Shown here piece by piece: positions 18,101-24,349 of a stretch of 64,000 nucleotides of DNA. A program made the translations under genes and the position numbers. Source of the stretch: JAJYVT01 sp035534455 (lineage in GTDB: Bacteria; Actinomycetota; Acidimicrobiia; Acidimicrobiales; RAAP-2). Position 1 is the first letter of the stretch, and each line of letters begins with the position of its first letter. The notes below the pieces were generated by a model, which saw only the letters and a list, made by a program, of their open reading frames with translations, did not search any database and was not told the DNA's origin. The stretch covers positions 62,001-126,000 of the forward strand of contig DATLRV010000049.1 of NCBI GenBank assembly GCA_035534455.1, read 5' to 3'.

Positions 18101-18164
18101 GCGCCCCGTGCGCTCGGTGCGGCGCGCGCCCTCGCCGCGGGCCGCCGAGGGCGCGAGCCGGTAG
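15144..18164 (+). CDS. Large multi-spanning membrane protein, YfhO/GT-C-like
   Basis: A 1006-residue predicted membrane protein. A basic N-terminus leads into a first membrane helix (TLVFLPVLFFAVPAAIG). The following extracytoplasmic stretch GDNLIQNVPLRALAG and LPLWDPYAWSGTPLLG resembles the start of YfhO-type and other GT-C glycosyltransferase-like proteins. About ten further hydrophobic segments run to residue 590. A roughly 350-residue soluble, Ser/Thr-rich extracytoplasmic region and a last helix near the C-terminus follow. The role could be cell-envelope glycosylation, by analogy only. ATG 15144 is chosen for length; ATG 15204 is an alternative. A GC-rich triplet repeat (RGAGRGAGRGAG) occurs near residue 470. 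It sits unusually between pnp/M16 and dapB. Confidence 0.7.
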   Translation: MRTRTRAETSGSRGAVATGRMRRRQGARPDGAPAARVRVWLATADGRAVATLVFLPVLFFAVPAAIGHPAITGDNLIQNVPLRALAGRQLSAGHLPLWDPYAWSGTPLLGGLNAGAFYPFTFLFALVSPVAAFVVNLLGVYWAGALGTYALCRHYRLGPRASLLGALTYAFSGAMSGQLVHLGVVQGMGWMPLLVLAELRLSETVLGLRPADGVPGTREAVLRPGSPWPWVALVALVVGLEALTGEPRAMAETEVVGTAVAAWLVLRPHARGRVGPAPRLRLAGLVVLAVVWGIALAAAELVPGWTFIRTSQRAAETFHFFGTGSLRPAWTLLVLVPDLFGGAGHFGSVHYFNAYNLAEVTGYAGLLPAGAALALLARSFGRNRAPRAADWGMWLALGALGLLLAWGAFTPLGHLWAAIPLFGKTRLQSRNLEIVDLALAVLFAFWADGALATSLHARAGLAAPRGAGRGAGRGAGSADVSPAGRPPVRSWRWARAERWLVAVPAVAAVLLCAVTLAAPGPVEETLHARSAGTALVRGLWPWFLAQAAVAAGVVALVAGWRVLGAEARRRALVALVVADLAFFTLATATVVGLPGATPEPSPAAAARVLGTAGRFAIVDTTVSDLAALSTIGQPDLNVFTGRPSVQGYGSIVSSRYGSETGTHALDTLSPCALATGAFDELRLSTLVVSSGDLVRPVSPAGGSPAPRRASCPHAPPVGSARGRTFYFGAPLELRGAMLISSSAATGTAHAPTPSVGVLSAAGHLRRPAETVRRTTGGWSVRFATAQSAVGIVVAGPAPPAIAESSTVKDADGGRWSLDGLLQTALDTPTWRVTRTFAGTFGVFRRTVAVPPPVWLASPAPGSTVRQVAAPSWGGVTDSVVATRPVTVVWSQSYLPGWHATLAPAPGGGGATVRRGTGARSLTVHRHGLIQSVRVPAGRWTLTFGYRPGRFTLGVAASCVAVAGFVALVAAAFASRRRRWRRGASSPRPVRSVRRAPSPRAAEGASR

Positions 18165-18167
18165 CGT
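18162..18167 (+). promoter_or_regulatory. -10 element (TAGCGT) of dapB
   Basis: TAGCGT ends 7 bases before the dapB GTG, with no Shine-Dalgarno. The same hexamer at the same distance precedes dapA, which supports both. Confidence 0.6.
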
Positions 18168-18174
18168 GGCCGCG

Positions 18175-18975
18175 GTGATCCGCGTGGGGGTCGTGGGCGG
18201 GGCCGGACGGATGGGCCGGGAGGTCTGCCGTGCCGTCGAGGAGGCCGACGATCTCACGCTGGCCGCCGTCGTCGATCCCGCGCTCGAAGCGAACGGCTCG
18301 GAGCGCCCGCACGGCGCCGGTGGCGCCGTCTCCTCGGGCCGCCTGGAGTCGCTCGCCGACGCAGGGGTGGAGGTGGCCGTCGACTTCACCGTGGCAGCGT
18401 CGGCACGAACGACCCTTCCGTGGCTCGCCGAGCACGGCATCCATGCGGTCGTCGGCACGACGGGGCTCGGCGAGGAGGACCTCGACGTGCTCGCACGGGC
18501 ATGTTCGGACGGCCGCGCCAACGCGGTGATCGCGCCCAACTTCGCCATCGGCGCCGTCCTGCTCATGCGCTTTTGCGAGCTCGCGGCGCCGTTCATGGAC
18601 GGCGCCGAGATCGTCGAGCTCCACCACGATCGCAAGCGCGACGCGCCGTCGGGGACGGCGGTGCGCACCGCGGCGCGGATCGCGGCGGCGCGCGACAGCG
18701 CAGGCGCGGCTCCGCTCAGCGACGCGACCACCGAAATGGTGCTCGACGGCGCCAGGGGCGCGGCCGGGCCCGGCGGGGTCCGCGTGCACTCGGTCCGGCT
18801 CCCCGGCCTCGTCGCGCACGAAGAGGTGATCTTCGGTGCGCTGGGCCAGTCCCTCACCCTGCGCCACGACTCCTTCGACCGGCGCTCCTTCATGCCCGGC
18901 GTGCTGCTCGCCGTGCGCCGGGTGCCCGACCTCCCGGGGCTCACTGTCGGGCTCGACGCGCTGCTCGGCGTGTGA
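18175..18975 (+). CDS. dapB: 4-hydroxy-tetrahydrodipicolinate reductase
   Basis: A 266-residue DapB, the NAD(P)H-dependent second enzyme of the diaminopimelate branch. The dinucleotide-binding loop is VGGAGRMGREV at the N-terminus. The substrate and catalytic motif ELHHDRKRDAPSGTA has His150, His151 and Lys154. GTTGL and APNFAIGAVLL are also diagnostic. GTG 18175 lies 7 bases after a TAGCGT -10 box, arguing for a leaderless start; an in-frame GTG at 18166 overlaps that box. Other dap genes lie at 21.6, 31.6, 33.8, 35.7 and 36.5 kb. Confidence 0.96.
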   Translation: MIRVGVVGGAGRMGREVCRAVEEADDLTLAAVVDPALEANGSERPHGAGGAVSSGRLESLADAGVEVAVDFTVAASARTTLPWLAEHGIHAVVGTTGLGEEDLDVLARACSDGRANAVIAPNFAIGAVLLMRFCELAAPFMDGAEIVELHHDRKRDAPSGTAVRTAARIAAARDSAGAAPLSDATTEMVLDGARGAAGPGGVRVHSVRLPGLVAHEEVIFGALGQSLTLRHDSFDRRSFMPGVLLAVRRVPDLPGLTVGLDALLGV

Positions 18976-19003
18976 GCCGGCGGACCCCGCCACCGGCACG
19001 GCG

Positions 19004-19675
19004 GTGAGCGCGGACCGGACGGACCCTGCGAGCGCCGACCCGGACGGCCCCGGGAGCGCCGACAACCCGGACCGCACCCGGCGCGCCGCGGCAACGCGCC
19101 TGCGGATCCTCCAGGCCGCCTACGACTGCGTCGCGCGCTGGGGCTTTTCGAAGACGACGATCGAGGACGCGGCGCGCGCGGCGCAGGTGTCGCGGGCCAC
19201 GCTGTACCGCGCCTTCCCAGGTGGGCGCGACGAGCTTCTTGCGGCGGTCGTCGCGTGGGAGAACGCGCGGTTCTTCGGCCGCCTCTACGCCGAGGTGCGC
19301 GACGCTGCCACTCTCGAAGAGGTGCTGGAGCTCGGCCTCGTCTTCGCGCACCGCGGCATCCGGGACCACGAGGTCCTCCAGCGCGTGCTCGAGACCGAGC
19401 CCGAGCTCCTGCTCGGAAAGCTGACGGTGGAGGCCGCCGGGACCCAGAAGATGGTGGCGGCGTTCCTGGCCCCGTACCTCGCACGGGCGCCCCTCGCCCC
19501 GGGCGTGGACGCCTCGGAGGCGGCGGACTTCCTCGCCCGCATGGCGCTCTCGTACATCTCGGCGCCAGGAAGGTGGGATCTCACCGACCGGGCCCAGGTG
19601 GCGCGGCTCGTGCGCGGGGAGCTGCTCGGCGGGATCCTCCTGCCTGCGACCAGGCCTGCAGCGCGCAGCGGTTGA
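19004..19675 (+). CDS. TetR family transcriptional regulator (first of a pair)
   Basis: A 223-residue regulator with a TetR DNA-binding domain at about 25-75: RLRILQAAYDCVARWGF, then the helix-turn-helix KTTIEDAARAAQVSRATLYRAF. The C-terminal ligand domain is not recognisable beyond its length. GTG 19004 gives a 24-residue polar N-terminal extension. It is followed by a second, clearly related TetR gene, which suggests duplication. A ferritin-like protein gene lies just after that and could be the regulated target. The ligand is unknown. Confidence 0.88.
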   Translation: MSADRTDPASADPDGPGSADNPDRTRRAAATRLRILQAAYDCVARWGFSKTTIEDAARAAQVSRATLYRAFPGGRDELLAAVVAWENARFFGRLYAEVRDAATLEEVLELGLVFAHRGIRDHEVLQRVLETEPELLLGKLTVEAAGTQKMVAAFLAPYLARAPLAPGVDASEAADFLARMALSYISAPGRWDLTDRAQVARLVRGELLGGILLPATRPAARSG

Positions 19676-19701
19676 CACTGAGACACTGAGCGGCTTACCG
19701 T
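19672..19701 (+). promoter_or_regulatory. Sigma-70-type promoter of the second TetR gene
   Basis: TTGACA (19672-19677), an 18-base spacer and TACCGT (19696-19701) form a near-consensus promoter whose -10 ends 6 bases before the GTG start, so the mRNA is probably leaderless. A direct repeat gacactga gacactga lies in the spacer and could be an operator. Confidence 0.65.
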
Positions 19702-19707
19702 TCCACT

Positions 19708-20394
19708 GTGCGGTCCGCGTCATGGGCGCCCGAACGATGGCACGGCGGCGGCACTCCGCTGCCCCCGGTCGTCCGCCACCTGGGCACCGACGACCGCAGC
19801 TCGTCGCGCGTGCGCGTCGTCGACGCGACGCTGCGCTGCATCGCCCGCTTCGGTCTCCACAAGACCACCGTCGACGACGTCGCCCGAGAGGCCGGGGTCT
19901 CACGGGCGACGCTCTACCGGCTCTTCCCGGGCGGCAAGGACGCCGTGGTCCGTGCGGTCGTGGAGACGGAGACCGCCAGGCTCTTCTCGGACCTCGGGGC
20001 GGCGATGGGCGAGGCGAGGGACCTCGACACGCTGCTCGTCGCGGCGATCGTCGGCGCGGCACGTCGGCTGTCCTCGCACGCGGCCCTCACGTACCTCCTC
20101 GAGCACGAGCCGGGCACGGTGCTCCCGCACCTCGCGTTCTCGGGGCTCGACCGGGTCCTCGGCGTCGCCGGATCGTTCGCGGCCCCGTTCCTCGGGCGCT
20201 GGCTCGGGCCGGACGACGCGGTGCGCGCCGCAGAGTGGGCCGCTCGGATCGTGGTGTCCTACCTCGCCTGCCCTCGTGACGGCGTCGACCTGACCGAGCC
20301 GGCCGACGTGCGGCACCTCGTTGAGACGTTCGTCGTCCCCGGCATCCAGGCGCTCGCGCTGCGCGGGCCCGAGGGCCGCGTCGGGGCAGGGTGA
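19708..20394 (+). CDS. TetR family transcriptional regulator (second of a pair)
   Basis: A 228-residue TetR regulator. The DNA-binding domain lies at about 34-85 with RVVDATLRCIARFGL and the helix-turn-helix KTTVDDVAREAGVSRATLYRLF, closely similar to the preceding gene. GTG 19708 starts directly after a strong promoter. Its stop lies next to the Shine-Dalgarno of the ferritin-like gene, so the two are probably cotranscribed and the regulator may control its own operon. Confidence 0.88.
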   Translation: MRSASWAPERWHGGGTPLPPVVRHLGTDDRSSSRVRVVDATLRCIARFGLHKTTVDDVAREAGVSRATLYRLFPGGKDAVVRAVVETETARLFSDLGAAMGEARDLDTLLVAAIVGAARRLSSHAALTYLLEHEPGTVLPHLAFSGLDRVLGVAGSFAAPFLGRWLGPDDAVRAAEWAARIVVSYLACPRDGVDLTEPADVRHLVETFVVPGIQALALRGPEGRVGAG

Positions 20395-20405
20395 AGGAGG
20401 GAGCG

Positions 20406-21557
20406 ATGGCGATGGGCGACCCGTACGGGACGAGGAGCAACGAGGACCTGATCGGCCGGCGCGACGTGCGCGACCTGGCGTCGGTCTTCCAGACCGTGGG
20501 CCGAGAAGACCCCGGAGGGCGCCACACCGTCGACGACCACTGCCCGGCCGAGTTCACCTGGGACTACGAGAAGGGGGCGAAGCCCCGGCTCGACCGTCTC
20601 TACGAGAAGGCGAAGACGGCGCAGTGGAACGGGCGCACCGACCTCCCCTGGGACACCGAGGTCGACCAGGAGCGGCTCGTGATGATGAACCAGGCGGCGA
20701 GCCACAACTCGCTGCGCTGGTCCGCGCAGGACATCGCCGGGACCGCGCTCGAGCGGTGGGGGGACGAGGAGTGGCTCCGCCTCGGGGTCGAGAACCAGAA
20801 TTGGATGCTGTCCCAGTTCATGCACGGCGAGCAAGGGGCGCTCCTGTGCACGGCCAAGATCGTCGAGACGGTGCCGTGGATCGACGCCAAGTACTACGCG
20901 GCGACCCAGGTGGTGGACGAAGCGCGCCACGTCGAGGTGTTCTCCCGCTACCTCGACGAGAAGCTGTCCGGGCACTACCCGATCAACGCGCACCTTGGGC
21001 TCTTGCTCGACGACATCATCGCCGACCGTCGCTGGGACATGACCTACCTCGGGATGCAGATCATGGTCGAGGGGCTCGCGCTCGCGGCGTTCGGGTTCAT
21101 CCACGCCATCACCCAGGAGCCCCTGCTCAAGCAGCTCCTGCGCTACGTGATGGCCGACGAGGCGCGCCACGTCGCCTTCGGGGTGATCAGCTTGCAGGAC
21201 TACTACGCGGAGTTGTCGGACGCGGAGCTTCGCGAGCGCCAGGAGTTCGCGTTCGAAGCCGCCGTCCGGATGAAGGACCGCATGCTGATGCAGGAGGTCT
21301 GGGAGCGGCTCGAGGTCCCTCCCGCCGACGTGATCACCGTGATGTCCCGCGCCCCCGAACGCGACGAGTTCCAGGTGCTCCTGTTCTCCAAGATCGTGCC
21401 GAACCTGAAGAAGCTCGGCCTGCTCGACGCGGCCGGGGGTTGGCTCCGGCAGAAGTTCACCGAGATGGGTGCCATCGGCTTCGAGGATCTCGTCGACACC
21501 GCCCAGGAGGTCGACGCGGAGGCGGACGGCTCCCCGGTCGCAAGGAGCGTGGCCTGA
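20406..21557 (+). CDS. Ferritin-like diiron-carboxylate protein of unknown function
   Basis: A 383-residue all-helical protein with two copies of the DEARHV motif (DEARHVEVFSRYL near 175 and DEARHVAFGVISL near 255). Earlier acidic helices (HGEQGALLCTAKIVETVP and MVEGLALAAFGF) supply the other expected ligands. This is the pattern of the ferritin-like superfamily (R2-like or AurF-like oxygenases and oxidases), where two ExxH units bind a dinuclear metal site. The substrate cannot be predicted. ATG 20406 has AAGGAGG 5 bases upstream; GTG 20391 and ATG 20412 are alternatives. It follows two TetR genes and precedes dapA. Confidence 0.8.
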   Translation: MAMGDPYGTRSNEDLIGRRDVRDLASVFQTVGREDPGGRHTVDDHCPAEFTWDYEKGAKPRLDRLYEKAKTAQWNGRTDLPWDTEVDQERLVMMNQAASHNSLRWSAQDIAGTALERWGDEEWLRLGVENQNWMLSQFMHGEQGALLCTAKIVETVPWIDAKYYAATQVVDEARHVEVFSRYLDEKLSGHYPINAHLGLLLDDIIADRRWDMTYLGMQIMVEGLALAAFGFIHAITQEPLLKQLLRYVMADEARHVAFGVISLQDYYAELSDAELRERQEFAFEAAVRMKDRMLMQEVWERLEVPPADVITVMSRAPERDEFQVLLFSKIVPNLKKLGLLDAAGGWLRQKFTEMGAIGFEDLVDTAQEVDAEADGSPVARSVA

Positions 21558-21568
21558 CCCGGCGCTGG

Positions 21569-21574
21569 TAGCGT
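21569..21574 (+). promoter_or_regulatory. -10 element (TAGCGT) of dapA
   Basis: TAGCGT ends 7 bases before ATG 21582. It is identical in sequence and spacing to the element before dapB. Confidence 0.6.
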
Positions 21575-21581
21575 GCGGGTG

Positions 21582-22490
21582 ATGCGCTCCGCCCGCTTCG
21601 GTGCGGTGATCACCGCGATGGTGACGCCCTTCGGTCCCGACGGATCACTCGACGTGGACGCGGCCGTGGAGCTCGCCCGCTGGTTGACCGAGCACGGGAG
21701 CGAAGGACTGGTGCTCGGCGGGACCACCGGCGAGGGGCCGGTGCTCTCCGACGAGGAGCTGTGCGAGCTGTGGCGAAACGTCGCCGCCGCGGTCACCGTG
21801 CCGGTGATCGCGGGGACCGGGACGAACGACACCCGCCATTCGATCGAGCTCACCACGAAGGCCGCGTCCTGCGGCGTCGACGGCGTCCTCGTCGTGACGC
21901 CGTACTACAACCGCCCGTCGCAGGACGGCATGTTCGCGCATTTCGCCGCCGTCGCCGGCGCGACCGACCTCCCCGTCGTGCTCTACGACATCCCAGTGCG
22001 CGCAGGGAGGCGGATCGCACAACCGACCCTCGTTCGGCTGGCCAACGAGGTCGGCAACGTGGTGGCGGTGAAGGACGCCGCCGGCGACCCTGCGGGAGCC
22101 GCCCGGCTGCTCACCCACGTCCCGGCCTCTTTCGAGCTGTACAGCGGCGACGACTCGCTGACGCTGCCGCTCGTGGCCGTCGGCGGCGTCGGCGTGATCT
22201 CGGTCTGCTCGCACTGGGCAGGGCTCGAGATGCAGCGCATGGTCCACGCCGCGCTCGACGGGGACCTCGGGCGTGCGCAAGCCGAGAACGCGCGGCTCGT
22301 CGAGTCCTACGACTTCGAGTCCACCGAGCTCTTCCCGAACCCGCAGCCCGCGAAGGCGGCCTGCCGGGCCCTCGGCCTGCGGGTGGGGCAGTGCCGTCTC
22401 CCGATGGGCGAGGCACCGCCGGAGCTGGAGGGGGAGGCCCTGCGGATCCTCACCCGTCTCGAGGTCGCGCCCGCCCACGCGGCGTCCTGA
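21582..22490 (+). CDS. dapA: 4-hydroxy-tetrahydrodipicolinate synthase
   Basis: A 302-residue TIM-barrel aldolase that condenses pyruvate with aspartate semialdehyde. The Schiff-base Lys is K164 in VVAVKDAAG; Tyr135 (LYDIP) and Thr48-Thr49 (GGTTGE) are the other catalytic residues, with VTPYYNRP at 106-112. ATG 21582 is preferred because the -10 box TAGCGT overlaps an earlier in-frame GTG (21573). It is followed by rnj and ftsK, the same order as in mycobacteria. Confidence 0.96.
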   Translation: MRSARFGAVITAMVTPFGPDGSLDVDAAVELARWLTEHGSEGLVLGGTTGEGPVLSDEELCELWRNVAAAVTVPVIAGTGTNDTRHSIELTTKAASCGVDGVLVVTPYYNRPSQDGMFAHFAAVAGATDLPVVLYDIPVRAGRRIAQPTLVRLANEVGNVVAVKDAAGDPAGAARLLTHVPASFELYSGDDSLTLPLVAVGGVGVISVCSHWAGLEMQRMVHAALDGDLGRAQAENARLVESYDFESTELFPNPQPAKAACRALGLRVGQCRLPMGEAPPELEGEALRILTRLEVAPAHAAS

Positions 22491-22509
22491 CGGCGACGCG
22501 CGTCGCGCA

Positions 22510-24177
22510 GTGGCCGATCCATCCCAGGTCCGGGTCGTCTTCCTCGGCGGTCTCGGTGAGATCGGGCGCAACTGCGCGTGCGTCGAGGTCGACGGGCGGA
22601 TCACGGTGCTCGACTGCGGCGTCATGTTCCCCGACCCCGACATGCCTGGCGTGGACCTCGTGCTGCCCGATTTCACCTACCTCAAGGAGCACGCCGAGCA
22701 GGTGGAGGCCGTCGTCCTGACCCACGGCCACGAGGACCACACCGGGGGGCTCGCGTACCTCCTGCGTGACCTCGAGGTCCCCATCTACGGGTCGGCGCTC
22801 TCCTTGGGCCTCGCCCGCAACCGCATCGACGAGGCGGGGCTCAGCGGCCGCGCCCGCTACGTCGAGGTCGCAGACGGTGAGCGCCGCTCGGTGGGCCCGT
22901 GCGAGGTGGAGTTCATCCCCGTCACCCACTCGGTGCCCTGCGGGTTCGCGCTCGCGTTCCACACCCCCCAGGGGGTCGTCCTCCACACGGGGGACTTCAA
23001 GATCGACCTCCAGCCGGTCGACGGGCGGCGCACGGACCTGTCGCGCATCGGTGCCCTCGCGTCCGGAGAGGGAGTGGCGCTGCTCCTCTCGGACTCCACC
23101 AACGCCGAGGAGCCCGGGTTCACGCGCTCGGAGAGCACGGTGGGGGCGACGATGGCACGCGTCTTCGCCGCGAGCGCCGGCCGCCGGGTCGTGGTCGCAT
23201 GCTTCGCGAGCCACATTCACCGCGTGCAGCAGGTGATCGACGCAGCGGTCGGCGCGGGCCGGAAGGTCGCGACCCTCGGGCGCTCGATGGGCAAGAACGT
23301 GGACCTCGCCCAGCGGCTCGGATTGCTCACGCTCCCGGCGGGGGTGCTCGTCGAGATCGAGGACGTGGACCGGCTGTTACCCGGAGACGTGTGCGTGATC
23401 TCGACCGGGTCGCAGGGGGAGCCGATGTCCGCGCTCTCGCTGATGGCGACGGGCGACAACAAGTGGTTCCAGATCGCCGAGGGCGACGTGGTCGTCGTCA
23501 GCGCGCACCCGATCCCGGGCAACGAGTGGTCGGTCGGCCGGGTCATCGACGAGCTGCACCGGCGCGGCGCGCAGGTCGTCCACACCGGGACCGAGGCGGT
23601 GCACGTGAGCGGTCACGCCCGCCAGGGCGAGCTGTGCACGATGCTCGCGGTGGCCAAACCCCGCGCCTTCGTGCCGGTCCACGGCGAGTACCGGCATCTC
23701 GTTCACCACGCCCGGCTCGCCCGGTCGATGGGCGTCCCCGACGACCAGGTCCTGTTGTGCGAGGACGGGGACGTCGTCCGCCTCGACGAGAATGGGATCC
23801 ATCGGGACGGGACCGTGCCCGCGGGCTACCTCTACGTCGACGGGACGGTGGGGGACGTCGGCCACGGCGTGCTGCGCGACCGGCGGTTGCTCTCCGAAGA
23901 GGGCGTCGTGATGGTCGTGGCGACGGTCGACCTCCAGCGCAAGATCCTCACGGGGACGCCGCAGATCGCGACGAAGGGCTGGGTCCACGCGCCCGAGGCC
24001 GAAGAGCTGCTGGGCGACGCGTCCAGCGCGGTCGCCGACGCGCTCGTCCAGGCGATGGACGAGGGGGCGCACGACGTCGAGGTTCTCACCCGGCACGCCC
24101 GTCGCGCCCTCGGCCGGCTCGTCAACGAGAGGACGCACCGCCGCCCGATGATCGTCCCCGTCGTGATGGCGGTGTAG
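22510..24177 (+). CDS. rnj: Ribonuclease J
   Basis: A 555-residue metallo-beta-lactamase/beta-CASP ribonuclease with endo- and 5'-3' exonuclease activity in mRNA decay and rRNA maturation. The zinc motif HGHEDH is at residues 72-77, with further ligands in THSVPCGFA and HTGDFKID. The beta-CASP region includes LLSDSTNAEEPG and ACFASHIHRVQQ, then GSQGEP and VHVSGHARQGEL. GTG 22510 gives the usual N-terminus (VRVVFLGGLGEIGRN). The gene starts 19 bases after dapA and is probably cotranscribed with it. Confidence 0.96.
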   Translation: MADPSQVRVVFLGGLGEIGRNCACVEVDGRITVLDCGVMFPDPDMPGVDLVLPDFTYLKEHAEQVEAVVLTHGHEDHTGGLAYLLRDLEVPIYGSALSLGLARNRIDEAGLSGRARYVEVADGERRSVGPCEVEFIPVTHSVPCGFALAFHTPQGVVLHTGDFKIDLQPVDGRRTDLSRIGALASGEGVALLLSDSTNAEEPGFTRSESTVGATMARVFAASAGRRVVVACFASHIHRVQQVIDAAVGAGRKVATLGRSMGKNVDLAQRLGLLTLPAGVLVEIEDVDRLLPGDVCVISTGSQGEPMSALSLMATGDNKWFQIAEGDVVVVSAHPIPGNEWSVGRVIDELHRRGAQVVHTGTEAVHVSGHARQGELCTMLAVAKPRAFVPVHGEYRHLVHHARLARSMGVPDDQVLLCEDGDVVRLDENGIHRDGTVPAGYLYVDGTVGDVGHGVLRDRRLLSEEGVVMVVATVDLQRKILTGTPQIATKGWVHAPEAEELLGDASSAVADALVQAMDEGAHDVEVLTRHARRALGRLVNERTHRRPMIVPVVMAV

Positions 24178-24333
24178 CGGCCGGCGCACCGCACGCGGGG
24201 GCCGGGGCGGTCGGCTCCGGCTCGTCGTCGGACGGATCCGGGCGCCCCTTGCGGAGCAGTTCCCGGCCGAGCCGTCTGCGTCGTACCTGGTGGGGGCCCT
24301 GGGCACCTCCCCCGAACCAGTCGGGCGCGGCGG

Positions 24334-24339
24334 TAGCCT
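24334..24339 (+). promoter_or_regulatory. Likely -10 element (TAGCCT) of ftsK
   Basis: TAGCCT ends 10 bases before GTG 24350. The 172-base gap from rnj (24178-24349) otherwise shows no gene or clear hairpin. Confidence 0.45.
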
Positions 24340-24349
24340 GGATGCCACT

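Noticed and set aside
15434..18178. A 914-codon open frame overlapping the YfhO-like gene on the same strand
   Set aside because: The translation is Arg/Gly/Pro-rich without hydrophobic segments, whereas the other frame shows regular membrane helices.
16584..19484. A 966-codon minus-strand open frame across dapB
   Set aside because: DapB motifs are clear on the plus strand; the minus frame has no recognisable domain.
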